Of a stretch of DNA of 64,000 bases, positions 10,393-20,997 are shown piece by piece. Location of the stretch: assembly GCA_964036045.1 (NCBI GenBank), contig OZ038385.1:38294808-38358807 (forward strand). The letters run 5' to 3'. The notes under the pieces were generated by a model. The model did no database searches, was not told where the DNA came from, and saw only the letters and a program-made list of their open reading frames with translations. The position numbers were made by a program, and so were the translations under genes. The number at the start of each line of letters is the position of its first letter. Positions within the stretch are counted from its first letter, which is position 1. Origin of the DNA: Eutreptiella sp. 'Long Island Sound 2002'. Its lineage: Eukaryota; Euglenozoa; Euglenophyceae; Eutreptiales; Eutreptiaceae.

Positions 10393-10500
10393 CGGAAAAA
10401 TGGGAAAAATGGGGGAAATGGGGGAAAATGGGGGAAAATGGGGGAAAATGGGGGGAAACGGGGGAAAACGGGGGAAAACGGGGGGGGACTGGGGGGAAAT
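10393..10500 (+). repeat. Low-complexity GGGGGAAAAT tract
   Basis: Around ten tandem units of 8-11 bases of the form GGGGGAAAAT or GGGGGAAACG. All six frames stay open across it, creating spurious ORFs. It is matched by a related GGAAAAATGG tract at 11,624-11,800 near the other end of the hAT remnant. Confidence 0.85.
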
Positions 10501-10649
10501 GCGGGGGTATGGCATGCCAGAGCACGCTTGCTCGCCACTGTTACTTCTTTGACGACACACATGATTGCAACACAAGCATTCAGTAGGCGGTGCATTCAAA
10601 GCGAAGAATCGTTTTGCCATCTCGTGTACCACTCACAATTTGTACTTGC

Positions 10650-11565
10650 TCATGGTGGTGGAACTACACCATTGAAACAAAAGGAGACATAGGCCTTGTG
10701 TGTTCCCTCCGCCATACTCTGTTGCTTGTCGGAACGAACACGCTTCCAAACTGAAAACGAGCGTTCTACATCACAAGAAGTGTGGGGAATGGCCAGGATG
10801 GACCGTGCAATGCGGTACATTGTGGGTAGGCGCACAGCCATGCCTTCCCACCACTGTAGCACGTCAAATTGTGGGGTGGAGGGTGTAACGGAATCACGAT
10901 ACACTTTCCATTCCCCATTTTCAAGCAATGTCAAAGGCAGTGTCCAACACCTATGCAGGACAACAAAAAAAAGTGGCTATTAAAAAGACAATAGGACTCG
11001 GGTGCATTGCACAACTTTCAGGGGGCACCACCTTTTCATCAGGGGTGCCAGTTTCACTTGGCCCTTCATCAACAGGGCCTTCTTGCGTTTCCTCGTCCAC
11101 CGGGGCCGTTTGTGAAGCATTTCCCGAAGGCTGCCCCACATCATTTTCCGGTGAGTGTTCTGCATGCTGCACACAAAAACAGGAAGATAGACACAAACAC
11201 AAAAACATGTAGGACGAGAAGCCGCTATTTTGCACCGAAAAACGAAAATGTACGCCCATTGCAATACCTGGGGAGTTGGTAGTAGGCGTTCTTTCTCATT
11301 CAAAATAGTCCTGGCGGCTTCTTCACGTTTCCCCACAACCACCACAGGCAGAATCGAATCGACATTTGCAAACTTCGGTTCACGGGCCCCACTATACTTG
11401 GCTGACAGATGCATCCCCAAAGTAGAAGCCCTTTTCCATTCGCCCTTCAGCTTCTTCGAGGATTGAGCATCCGACAGCCAGCCACGTTTGACCACCTCTT
11501 GTTTCATCATGAACAACACACCCTCATGAGGCCAAAAAGCCTCAGGGTCGATTTGTGTGAAAAAT
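10650..11565 (-). pseudogene. hAT transposase, C-terminal part in three exons
   Basis: The last exon (10,650-10,950) carries the hAT dimerisation signature: FDVLQWWEG, then LARxIL-like RIARSILAIPHTSCDVERSF with the ERSFS core, then KxxY near the end. hAT transposases use this C-terminal domain to dimerise. Exon 1 (11,268-11,565; acceptor CTTCAG, donor CCCAG|GTATTG) and exon 2 (about 11,016-11,166; acceptor GTGTGCAG) join in phase 0. Exon 2 is very acidic (PVDEETQEGPVDEGPSE). The junction to exon 3 does not keep the frame: VLDTAFDIA is followed by a stop and the true continuation lies one base away, so a frameshift is likely. The BED finger and first catalytic residues are not found upstream. 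Confidence 0.7.
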
Positions 11566-11623
11566 CTGAAGCAGAGGTGGAATGGTACAAAAGAACCAAA
11601 AGCAAAACCAAAGGACAACATTA

Positions 11624-11800
11624 TCAAAATGGCTGGAAAAATGGATGGAAAAATGGATGAAAAACGGGACGTTCGGAGAAAAACGGTGGAAAAATGGTCG
11701 GAGAAATGGCAGAAAAACGGCACTTTTCTTTACAAAAATTCAGTCTCCGGTCTCCGGAGTGGAAAAATGGGGGGAAATTGAGGTCTCCGGGGGTCTCCGG
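11624..11800. repeat. GGAAAAATGG repeats with TCTCCGG blocks
   Basis: Degenerate tandem copies of GGAAAAATGGAT and AAAAACGG, followed by four TCTCCGG heptamers in both orientations. It forms the right subterminal region of the hAT remnant. Confidence 0.6.
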
Positions 11801-11819
11801 AAAATTGGAGACTTCATAG

Positions 11820-12022
11820 GGTTGCATGGCGACGTGGCTGTCATGGCCCTCTTTACGGAGGGCAAGGGGGCGTTCTTCTGGGGACCATACACCATTCACA
11901 GTTTTGTACCTGCCCCCGTGGGCAAACAATTGAAGGCGTTTCTCCACCAACGGAGAAAAGCGGCGCGGCAGGCTACCCCGCACAAGGACCCGGGCGACGC
12001 ACCCTTCCATGCGTTCTCCTAG
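11820..12022 (+). CDS. Exon-like segment right of the hAT remnant
   Basis: After TTCATAG, the frame reads HGDVAVMALFTEGKGAFFWG and continues through a basic Lys/Arg/Ala stretch to a TAG at 12,020-12,022. Composition is coding-like and starts exactly at the end of the transposon. It may be the downstream part of the gene whose upstream part lies at 10,103-10,350, although the simplest donor and acceptor do not keep the frame. Function unknown. Confidence 0.35.
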
Positions 12023-12189
12023 ACGGCCCGGCGTGAGCTCTCTGCGGCCCTAGGACAGCTCCCCGACCACAGCTGCCGCAGCGTACGCCGGGGGGCCTTG
12101 GTGCACCATGCCAGGGCTGGGACTCCCGACGCCGAGCTCCGGTCACTGTCCGGGCAAAAACGCGAGAATACCCCCCTCCTTTACCTCGG

Positions 12190-12420
12190 ATGGGGGCATG
12201 AGAGCACCGAAGCGCGGGGGCTGCCGCCTCCAGGGCAACCAAGCTCTCGGGCAATGTCGCTCCAACGGGCGGGGATGTCGCCGCTCCCATGAAGATGGGG
12301 CGTCGGTCGAGCCGGGCTATAGGCGGCATCGAGCCACATTCCCAGTGTGTCAAGCGCTTTGTACGTGCGTAACTGCACTATGTCATGGAGATCGACTGTT
12401 GTCCTTTCCTCGCATCTGGC
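12190..12420 (-). CDS. Candidate minus-strand exon, unknown protein
   Basis: An open minus-strand frame includes VDLHDIVQLRTYKALDTLGM and ARWSDIARELGCPGGGSP, with plausible amphipathic helices. The opposite-strand frames are Pro/Arg-rich and look like shadows. No start codon or splice limits could be fixed. It lies between the hAT remnant and the next broken gene. Confidence 0.3.
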
Positions 12421-12825
12421 GGCCTTGCCGGGGCCGCGCCCGTCACAGCTAGTTTGACGCTGATTGTAGCTCCAATCAATCAATATCAGATGGCCGCCTG
12501 TTAAGATGTGAATCCATCTCACAGCAACACAGAAAATTGGCTTAGTTTGATTGTCTAAATGTTTAAGCCCCCTTCGCCGTATTCAAAACACGTAGATCCG
12601 CGAATATATAACCGTAATCTAAGGCCAAAACAAAACCGTATTTTGCCGTTACAGGTCTTCCGCCAACCGAAGCGAAACCACAAATTTTCAGGATTTTGGC
12701 TAATCATGAAAAGCACAGCATCACAGAATGGGTATGATTGCCACGCAAGTGAAAGATTGGAGCTCGCACAAACACTGAAGTGAAGAGGTATAGAGAAGAC
12801 ACCCAAGCGAAAGGGCGGCAAATGT

Positions 12826-13610
12826 ATGCCTAAGAAAGGTGAAGATTGGATTAGGGATGGAGGGATCCATGTCAAAATTCGGAAACTTTTTCTTCGGGCG
12901 CCTTCTTGGGGTAAACCTGTGTTTCAAGACATTGCATCTGGAAAGCTCTCAGTGGCTACAGCAGGTCCAGTGGTGCGTTATTTCCAGGATAAGCTGAAAG
13001 GATGGGCCCATGATCCTGCTGCAGAATTGGCTTGTGAGGGCAGGGGAATGGATCTAGTCTGCAATTCCCCTCTGCGGCCAGCCGTGGAAGCTCGCTTGCG
13101 GGTAATTTTTTCGACCATGGCCACCATGTAGTCTGGGTATATCAAGGAGTACGCACTAGGGGGCACCCTGGATGTTGAGGCTTCCACGGTACCCCACGTG
13201 CTGACAGCCACCCGTGCCACAAGCGTTTTTGAGGAAAGCTTTTTTGGTGTCCTGTCTGATGTGCTGAAGTTAGGTGGCAAGAGAATGGCACCGTGGCGTG
13301 CTGTTGCAACGGCAGTAAGCCGCCAAAATGCGGCCGTTGACCTGCGTCTGCAGAACCACTATCTTAAGTTTGTAATTAACAGGGGCCGTGCGGTTGAAGA
13401 ACATCATGGTGGTACACTGAATAATTTTAGTTGCATCTTAAGGAAACGCAAAGCGGAAGAGTCTCATGCAAAAGAAACCATGAGGCAAGAAAGAGAGGCA
13501 GCGAAATGATCTAAATTACACGACAACGATAGGGCTCTGGTGGCTGAACTGGCCAGCCGATCCACTCGAACAGGCGGGAGACGGCCACAACAGCCAGATA
13601 TGTATGATAA
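12826..13610 (+). pseudogene. Broken gene with two in-frame stops, unknown family
   Basis: A single frame runs from the ATG at 12,826 through 13,610 interrupted only by TAG at 13,129-13,131 and TGA at 13,507-13,509. Protein-like sequence continues on both sides of each stop (STMATM, stop, SGYIKEYALGG; and REREAAK, stop, SKLHDNDRALVAELASR). Distinctive stretches are FFGVLSDVLKLGGKRMAPWR and LQNHYLKFVINRGRAVEEHH; a coiled coil is likely near the end. I do not recognise the family. It resembles an element-borne gene in decay, but a host pseudogene is equally possible. Confidence 0.55.
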
Positions 13611-13675
13611 CACATGTGTTGTTGTTAAACATTTGTGTTTGCATAATGTCCAGCGGCACCGCATATTGCTATTGT

Positions 13676-13843
13676 GCTTGCTATGTTGCTGTCGCGCTTT
13701 GTTTTGGATATAGCCTGCTGTCATACCGTTTTTTGTGGCCTGTGGTGCATAGTGCCAATGGAAACATGAAATGCTAATATGGTTAATGAGGTTGATGCGA
13801 ATTTCGGGAACATGACACGATGGCATGTTTGTTTGTGCGGTGA
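13676..13843 (+). repeat. Direct repeat copy 1 (about 170 bp)
   Basis: Matches 14,511-14,681 at a fixed offset of 835 bases with only scattered substitutions. Both copies run from TTGCTATTGTGCTTGCT to TGTTTGTTTGTGCG. The first copy is not preceded by the 381-bp hairpin repeat. Confidence 0.85.
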
Positions 13844-14129
13844 TGTGACATCCGGGAAAGGCAGCTCCTCTCCTCTTGTATGCGATGGCGGTTTTTTCAC
13901 AACCATGAAACATAATGGTGGAAAGCGCATTGAGGATGTCGAACGACTGTTTGTTTGATGTGACCACATGCCCGCCCTCTATGCAATGACATGCACCATA
14001 ACCATGTGCCCGTTGTATACACGGAGCCAATTACCCTAAGGAAGCATGACCTGATTGCGGGTGTGAACATGCCATCCCATGGACTATGCAAGCCAGATGT
14101 GTTCTACTACATCTGCAAAAAAAAAACAA

Positions 14130-14510
14130 GTGTCGCGTGTTGCTTTTTTCGTGCATTTGTTTGCTCCGCCAACACCTGCATTGGAGACAGTAGCCGCCAC
14201 CAGTCGAAGCATTTGAATTGTACGGTACAAAAATATTCTTTCTTACGAAAACGGGCTATTAACCGCTCTCTTGAATGAAAACGGGCTACAGTGCTGACGC
14301 ACCTCTTGCAGTCCGTTTTCATTCAAGAAAACACATTAATAGCCCGTATTTCCTAAAACCGGGTTATTAACGCCCTTTTTATTTTGGCTGAAAAACGTAT
14401 TAACCCGACCGCCGCTAGGTTCTTGGGACAATTGTGTGAACCTCCCGGCGACCGTTGCAGATTCCCGTTGACACACGGAGGAAAGGCTAGGCAAAACAAA
14501 GTACCTGATG
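14130..14510. repeat. 381-bp hairpin repeat, copy 1 (MITE-like)
   Basis: Matches 16,870-17,250 over its whole 381 bases with few substitutions and no net length change. The centre is a nested inverted repeat: ACGGGCTATTAA pairs with TTAATAGCCCGT, and inside it CTTGAATGAAAACGG pairs with CCGTTTTCATTCAAG. It has no coding frame. A fold-back, non-coding, multicopy unit fits a miniature inverted-repeat element. Confidence 0.8.
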
Positions 14511-14681
14511 TTGCTATTGTGCTTGCTCTGTTGCTGTCGCGCTTTGTGTTGGATACAGCCTGCTGTCATACCGTTTTTTGTGGCCTGTGGTGCATAGTGC
14601 CAATGGAAACATGAAATGCTAATATGGTTAATGAGGTTGATGCGAATTTTGGGAACATGACAGGATGGCACGTTTGTTTGT
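14511..14681 (+). repeat. Direct repeat copy 2 (about 170 bp)
   Basis: The second copy of the 13,676 repeat, placed immediately after the 381-bp hairpin repeat. At 16,870-17,250 the hairpin repeat is not followed by this sequence, so the two repeat families are separable. It ends at a G run (14,686-14,697). Confidence 0.85.
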
Positions 14682-15278
14682 GCGAGGGGGGGGGGGGTAT
14701 ACCCCACACCCCCTCCCCCCCTCCGCTCGAGCGGTTCCCTGTGCTAGAGGCTGAAACATTGTGGAATCAAGATGCACATCCAATGGAGCAACTTTTGTGC
14801 AGTTTTGAATTGTCTGGCTTGTTTTATGGCTGCTTTATAAACCAAAAAGACACAAAATGCAGAATAAGGGAAAATCGCATTTCCGACCCAGCAGGAGGTC
14901 TCAAATCACTATATTACTTGCAGACAGGCCTGTTCCATTTACCCCCCCCTTCTCTCTTCGAGAATTAATCTGGTCACGGTTGGGGCCGGGGGGGGGGGGG
15001 GCTCTGTGCATACCATCTGTGGTCATACTTGGGTATGCTTGGGCTATTGCTGTTTGCAGTCATTTTCGGTCCTTGGTTTCTGTCCTTACCCCTCCACATA
15101 TCCCCGCACTCACCGGTTCATTCAGCCATGCCCCCCCACCCCCCAGAGTCTTGTCCTGCCAGACGCAGGCATTGTTCTTTGCGCCCTGCAAGGAATAAAT
15201 GCGCCTGCGGCCTGGAGCCAGAGCGGCAGCATTTAAGGTGAATCGGTACCTCATCAACAGACAAATAGATCTCTATTC

Positions 15279-15830
15279 GTGCCATGTAGCACAGTGGGTT
15301 TGTCGATTGCAAACGATGATACGGAGCTGGCCCGTGAGGGGGTGCAAGGGGATGTAAGGGATTGCAACATGAGCCTAAAAATAGTTCCAGAAAAGCCTCC
15401 CGACCCCCGGAAAGGACACAAAGCGTGGCAAAGCAAAAGGACACGGTGCCGTTGGACCCCGGGAGGGGCGGCAAGGCACGGGGGCCGTTCATGCAATGTG
15501 GCAAACCAAAAGCCCAAGCATGCGAAATCGTTTCGCTGGAATGGTGCCATTACATCCCAAGGGAGGGGGATGAAGGACACTGTTGAGCTCGCTGACAAGA
15601 TCTCGAATTCTATGGGGGCACTTTTTTCTGATAAGCGGGGATATCCCAGGGGTTGCTGGACTCTGCCAGGAACGACAATTGATGGCTGAGGGATCCGTGC
15701 TGGCGTGGGCCAACGGGTGGACAAAGCTGGTACCTAATGTTGTAGGAGAACTCTTAAACTATAGTCTAGGCGCGTGTGATTGTCCTCAGGTAAATCCATG
15801 GTCCGTCACTACCCACAAATGAGGGGAGGG
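15279..15830 (+). CDS. Candidate coding block with frame changes
   Basis: Plus-strand frames read in turn as GLSIANDDTELAREGVQGDV, then (about one base shifted) VAKQKDTVPLDPGRGG followed by a stretch ending CHYIPREGDE, then TVELADKISNSMGALFSDKRG. Each piece looks coding while the minus-strand frames are Pro/Ser-rich shadows. The frame changes suggest a decayed gene or unseen short introns. No family is recognised. Confidence 0.3.
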
Positions 15831-16069
15831 GGGGTGGGGCCAAGCCATGTTGACAATGCCCTGACCCATCGATTTGAGCTGCATGTGGGGAGGCAGGCTA
15901 GGGCACCGTACATAAACCATCACGGACTCCAACCCAAGCAGCTGCAAATTCAGGGCGCACAGCAAACGCCGTTGGGTGCACAGTTGGGATCAGAGGCACA
16001 GTGGCCAGGCCACAGGTTGGGAGTCCCCAGCACAGGGCCCCCCCTTAACTTGTTTCTGCAGTTTGAATC

Positions 16070-16518
16070 ATGTCTGACGAAGTGAGTCGGGCAGCTGTCA
16101 GGGAGTTGCTGATACAAAGATTGAAGGTTTGTGTCTCTGGCCAATCCAGGGCCATGAGGGGGCGTTGCATTTTGTATTCGGGAACTGTGCAGCAGCGCCA
16201 CTACAGCCCATGGACGTACTGCCGGCCGGAGCCCATCAAACTCTTCACCCATGTGTTGGAATATTGGCGTTCAGGAAGGCTGCGATGGCCTACATGGCAG
16301 CGGACACTATTCGTTGTGTGTGGCAGGGGGCCTTGACCCTCTTGTGTGGCTGCAATGGCCCACTGGACAGCGGCCCTGATGGCCCGTGTGCGTTGATTGA
16401 TGTTTGGTGTCTGCTCAACTGGTTGGTTTTGAAGGAGGGCTGTCAAGGCTTTGACAAAGGGACGTGGGTGGTGCATATGTCAGGGATTCGGGAGCATCTG
16501 CATCGCTGCATGGGCTGA
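16070..16518 (+). CDS. Candidate coding block, unknown protein
   Basis: An ATG at 16,070 opens MSDEVSRAAVRELLIQRLK. One base out of register, from about 16,149, a second stretch reads GALHFVFGNCAAAPLQPMDV and continues to a stop at 16,516-16,518. The gap between them (about 22 bases with GT and AG ends) is too short to be a believable intron, so an indel is more likely. Leu/Ala/Cys-rich, no recognised domain. It precedes the three-exon gene by about 190 bases. Confidence 0.3.
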
Positions 16519-16707
16519 GGTAACGGTTTGGGTTGTTGCTTCCTGGGCTGTGACGTCCGCACTGTTCTTGTTTCTGGGTTTGGGGCTGGTCTTGGACTTC
16601 GGCTTGGACTTGTATCCGGACGTGTGTCTGGGCTTGGGCTGGGGCCTGGGCCTGTGGGGTGATTTGGCTAGTGCTGTGTGCCTGTGCTTACATTGTGACA
16701 CTCACAG

Positions 16708-18248
16708 AATTTTGAAGAACGGCGCCGAGAGGAAGAATACAAGTTATCCGAGGACATTCTTCGTATCACCGAACAGGATGTCGACATATTGCAAAGAGGC
16801 CAGATCGCGTTTTCACTCAGACAGCAGATTACACAGTTTTGTAGTTTGGGTATGTGACCTATCTTGGGAGTGTCTCGTGTTGCTTTTTTCATGCATTTGT
16901 TTGCTCCGCCAACACCTGCATTGGAAACAGTAGCCGCCACCAGTCGAAGCATTTGAAGTGTACGGTACAAAAATCTTCTTTCTTACGAAAACGGGCTATT
17001 AACTGCTCTCTTGAATGAAAACGGGCTACAGTGCTGACGCACCTCTTGCAGTCCGTTTTCATTCAAGAAAACACATTAATAGCCCGTATTTCCTAAAATC
17101 GGGTTATTAACGCCCTTTTTGTTTTGGCTGAAAAACGGATTAACCAGACCGCCGCTAGGTTCTTGAGACAATTGTGCAAACCTCCCAGCGACCGTTGCAG
17201 ATTCCCGTTGACACACGGAGGAAAGGCAAGGCAAAACAAAGTACCTGATGTGAAATGTTGGATTACGTGATAGAAAAACCCTATCGCTAGCATGGGGAAA
17301 AACGCCTCCGATTTGATTTTGTTGGCATGCCCAACAAATTCACACGTGTCCACAGGACAGGGGATGCAAAATGGCCGAGCCCCAGCCGCTGGGGTCCCAA
17401 GATGGGACGTGGACCACTCACACTTGCCACAACCATATAGAGAGGCCAAGACTTGTTTTTCTTGGTAGGTGCGTAGTAAGGTGTTCGTGAGTATTACATA
17501 ATCGTCGTTACATCCTCACATTGTTTTTTTTTTGGTAGTTTATGATCATTTCCACACCAATTTTTACCAAATTTGAGGTAAATTAATCTGCAAATCCTCT
17601 CCTCAATTTGTAGACAAATTTGTGGATATCATGTCGAAAGGAGCGGAGAACATGCTTGATGCTGGGTTGCCCCCTCCACAACCGGTAGGCGACTTCGTGC
17701 AATGCATGAAAGATCTCAATGAGGACAAGGCACCAGCCGTGCGAGAAGATTTGTTTGATGGGGCTTTTGAGAAGGAAGTTAATGCAAAAGGTCGTGGCAC
17801 CAAGAGCGTCCACAAGACGGCTGTGAAACTTGTACTCAATTTTGATGCCTTGCGGGCTCTCAAAGGAATTCAACTTGCAAACCTAGATTCCCGGGTTGAG
17901 CAATTTGCGAAATATGTTATTGATGTTCGACCATCAACCGGTCATGAAGCCCAACAGAAGAAAATCCTTCAAAAACATGTAGAATTTTGTGGTGACAATT
18001 ACTTGAAACCTCGCCTCGGGCTAATACTTTTAAGTAAGGAACCTGCGGCCCCTTCCCGCGGCATTTCAAACCATTCCAGGCTCCTTGATTTGCGAATGGG
18101 ATGGGGGAAACAAAACAATGCCTTTTGCAAATGTGGTGCATGATGACATGCCTGTTTCCCATGACAAGTATCAAGGGTACTTTGTTGGGACCCAGAAGGT
18201 GTATGACTTTGTGTTGGGTTACATGTCGCGGGATGAGGAGTGGGAGAC
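16708..18248 (+). CDS. Three-exon gene of unknown function
   Basis: Exon 1 (16,708-16,849) follows CACTCACAG and ends G|GTATGT; it is charged and helical (EERRREEEYKLSEDILRI). Exon 2 (17,614-18,033) follows a pyrimidine-rich tract and TTGTAG and ends A|GTAAGG. Exon 3 (18,080-18,248) follows CATTCCAG and ends AC|GTAAGT. Phases agree at both junctions: G|AC gives Asp in SLDKFVDIMSKG, and A|GC gives Ser in LILLSSLICEWDGG. No in-frame stop occurs in about 240 codons. Intron 1 (764 bases) contains a 381-bp hairpin repeat; intron 2 is only 46 bases; intron 3 begins a GGTTAC-rich region. The true first and last exons are not known. No domain is recognised; exon 2 is helix-rich and exon 3 has an acidic/aromatic segment ending YMSRDEEWE. 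Confidence 0.65.
16870..17250. repeat. 381-bp hairpin repeat, copy 2, inside an intron
   Basis: The same nested fold-back unit as 14,130-14,510, starting 21 bases after the 5' splice site of the three-exon gene. Only scattered substitutions separate the copies. Its position inside an intron would make it harmless to the coding sequence. Confidence 0.8.
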
Positions 18249-18374
18249 GTAAGTGTTCTTTCTAAAGGTGCCTTGGGATATATTCCTTTATCCGCCGGGG
18301 TAACGGGGTCAAATTTTGGGAAACTTTGTTGAAATGGGGGTATACAAGGGTTTTTCGACGTGCCGGATTTGGGT

Positions 18375-18785
18375 AACGTGCGGTTACACCTTGAACTACA
18401 TGCACTATGCGTTTTCATTACCTTTTTGTGCCTTTTTGTGCGGACTTGTAACCAAACCTAGAGGCTTCCTAGCACAAATGGTTCCGCAGTTACATGGCAC
18501 GGTAACGCCCGCCATAACGGGTCCGGTTACAAGCGCCATTCCTGCACCTTTGTATATCTTCTCGATTCATGCCAACGCCTCCGGTTCCCGAGAAGTTCCT
18601 GGGGGATTAGGTACCCACTAGCCGCCTCTTCACTCTGAAGTTGGTGACGCTGGCGGAAAATGCCCCAGTGGTGTTTTTGAGGTGTGGTTTTCTGCGACTT
18701 TTTCTTGTGCATGTGCACTTGTTCGGCTGTTGTCGTGCGGTTACACCCGGTTACGCACGCGGTTACAGGTGTGGTAACAACCCTA
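18375..18785. repeat. GGTTAC/GTAACC motif cluster in an intron
   Basis: At least ten GTTAC or GTAAC pentamers, mostly flanked by C or G, are spread between 18,375 and 18,785, with four packed into 18,741-18,781 at about 12-base spacing. The tract lies downstream of the GTAAGT donor at 18,249. Three similar clusters follow within 2.3 kb. Confidence 0.7.
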
Positions 18786-18810
18786 ATAATGTTGCGACCC
18801 CTCATTGCAG

Positions 18811-19246
18811 ATGAAAGGCACCCGAAGGACCGGTGCTCGGTTCGTCGCATGCTAGATTGGTGGCAAGGACAAGAAAGATATATAACCTCCGTGTGACGGA
18901 CGCGACCAGCTGGAATGTGTTCGACGATAAGTGTGTAGATGTGAACCATTTGAAGCACCATTGCAGGCTGGCCAGAGGGGGGCAAAGGGCGATTTCCACC
19001 AGGCCAACACAGAGGGAACACAGGACAGGGTCCACCAGTTTCAAGCTCCACTGGGAGAGTGCAAAGCAGCAGTGTCATGAGATTCTGGGTTGCTCCGCTG
19101 CCCATGTGTGTCACCACTACCGACACTATTTGAATGAAATAGGGCCGCTGTGTGTGGATGAGTCAGGCAATCCGTTTGTGGGAGAGGCAGCAAAGGTGTA
19201 CTGCAGTGGTCTACGGGAGAGTGGCGGAGTACGGTATTCGAAGTGA
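18811..19246 (+). CDS. Candidate downstream exon
   Basis: After CTCATTGCAG the frame reads through KIYNLRVTDATSWNVFDDK and later FKLHWESAKQQCHEILGC to a stop at 19,244-19,246. Composition is coding-like. Joining it directly to the exon ending at 18,248 would create a stop at the junction. An internal AG at 19,005 (TTTCCACCAG) would keep the frame instead. Whether it belongs to the three-exon gene is therefore unsettled. Confidence 0.35.
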
Positions 19247-19339
19247 ACAAACGGAATTCCTGTGTTTGTTTTGTATTCAACTGTCTACGATGTATAGTAG
19301 TGCACTATGAACTGGCTCGTTGATAGGGGAAAGGCACAG

Positions 19340-19445
19340 TAACGCGATAACAGGTACGGTTACGCACCCGGTTACAAGTCATGTTACGCTTGGGGTGAGG
19401 TTTTGTCCCGTAACGGGTCCGGTTACGCGTGCTGTAACACCTGTG
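19340..19445. repeat. GGTTAC/GTAACC cluster, right of the exon at 18.8-19.2 kb
   Basis: Seven GTTAC/GTAAC-type pentamers in about 100 bases, in both orientations (AGTAACGCG, GGTTACGCACCCGGTTAC, CGTAACGGG, GGTTACGCG, TGTAACACC). It lies just downstream of the piggyBac-like gene (minus strand). Confidence 0.75.
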
Positions 19446-19453
19446 GTAGCTGT

Positions 19454-20888
19454 TTAGAACCTGTACATGTGTCTTGCATTGACAGGCTTTCTTGTCATGC
19501 AAGTGCGCCCGTGGCGCACCCTACATACGCCACAGGTCGCCATGCAAATCGGAATGTGTACATCCTGAGCCTGTGTTTCAAAGTGGTCTGGCACATGTTG
19601 CTCAGCAAGGTTCAACTGAAAATCCCAAAGGGGTGTCTTCCGTGGGACCAAACCACTTCGCCGAAAAATCGTGAATGTATTCACGATGCAACACCTCACA
19701 ATAAAGGCGAGGACTGCACGCTGAGGTGACTTGAAACGACCGGTTTCACGGTGTTCCAGGGCCATTTGGTTGGCGGAGTCGACGCGATTCGCCAAAACAC
19801 AATAGCCTGCTACCACACGGGGAAGGTCATAGCCATGCTTGTGGTTTGTGATTTGGGAGGGGTAGGTGCCATTGGTCATAAACAGAACAACTTAGGGTGG
19901 TTTGGAGCCAACCTTCAGGTTCTTCAATATCTTCAAGCGGGAGCCCCTGCCTCGGCAAACCGCCTCACCCACCTCACCCGGTTTCACCCACGCACCCGCC
20001 TCCGCAACACCCTCCTCGTCTCTCGTCACAACAGTAGAGAGGGGTGGTCACCGCACGCCAATTGGTGGGCCATACCATGCCCTCCAAAATAGCCATCGGT
20101 CACAATTGCTACCTTGGAGGGCAAGTTATCCACCCAATGGTGCACCACTTCCGTTGGAGTCAACGGACCAGCCACCCGTTCCCTACCAACATGTACTTGG
20201 GTTTTCTTGTGGCATAGAGGTACATGTTTGTTACAAAGGGATACACCACATCCCCTGAAACATATAACTTCATATCAGTGCTGTGCGGCTTTCTAGGGAT
20301 GAACCGCCGTAGTGGACCGGCCTTCTTCCCCATATGGGGAACAATGGCCTCATCGCCTGCACCAACACACCCCCACCGCCACAGGTCACTCCACGCTTTA
20401 TTAAATGTAAACGGGACATTTGTGATGCATGGGATTGCGAATTTATTTATGAAATCTTACTCCCTCCTTGTTAAGAGTTGGGAGAGTGCATGCTGGTAGC
20501 ACATTCTGGAAGGACACCACACATCGTCAACATGCCGCGGCCACCAGAGTCCCACCACAATCGTGAACAAGATGAAACGTGGGATGAGGTGCTGCAGCTC
20601 CCCTAGTCCATTGGACTCCAAAGTTTGCACCATTGTCAATGTTAGGGGCGCCAACACATTGGCAAATACTTCCATAATGGACCTGTACTCCTTCGTTGGG
20701 CTGCCACTGGATGATGTGGTTGACAAGTGGCTCCGCACTGCCTTGGTCTGCTGCTTGGCGATGAACTCGATGTGCCGCTGACGGATCCGACCCATCAGGG
20801 ACATCGGGCGCAAGGGACTGCTTTCTATTGTTGACAATGTGGCATATCCATGCACAAAAGAGGATTTGATAGCAAGTACTGTGTACAA
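19454..20888 (-). pseudogene. piggyBac-like transposase, decayed
   Basis: The minus strand reads as a DDE_Tnp_1_7-type protein. A helical region (RIRQRHIEFIAKQQTKAVRS) leads to an in-frame TAA at 20,457-20,459. The same frame then gives INKFAIPCITNVPFTFNKAW and the block GDEAIVPHMGK with RRFIPRKPH and STDMKLYVSGDVVYPF, which matches the family's first conserved segment (the 'DE.... F.G.. QY.P.KP..G.K' pattern). After a frame change near 20,180 comes IVTDGYFGGHGMAHQLA, the segment carrying a later catalytic Asp. After another change comes VVAGYCVLANRVDSANQMAL with ALEHR and FIVRCCIVNTF, the C-terminal conserved block, and a short Cys-rich tail. piggyBac transposases cut and paste at TTAA; no TTAA ends could be tied to this copy. 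Confidence 0.7.
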
Positions 20889-20997
20889 TAGTGCGCGACG
20901 ATGTGTTTTTTGTTGTGCACATGCTGCTTATTGTGGTAACAGGGCGGGGACAACAAGATAGCACAAAAATGAGTGGCTGTGTGGTGTAAGCAGACCC

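Larger units (their letters stand above)
10352..11815. mobile_element. hAT-family element remnant, about 1.46 kb
   Basis: The left end starts GAAGTCTCC and the right end finishes GGAGACTTC, a perfect 9-base inverted pair. Both ends also carry CCGGAG/CTCCGG blocks and then GGAAAAATGGG-type repeats. The interior encodes the C-terminal part of a hAT transposase on the minus strand. hAT elements normally leave 8-bp target duplications; none is visible here, so the ends may be slightly misplaced or eroded. A full hAT transposase is about 600-800 residues, so this is a shortened copy. Confidence 0.55.

Noticed and set aside
10237-10632. Overlapping ORFs rich in Gly/Lys/Met or Phe/Pro/Ser around 10.4 kb
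   Set aside because: They are products of the GGGGGAAAAT tract, which lacks stops in all frames.
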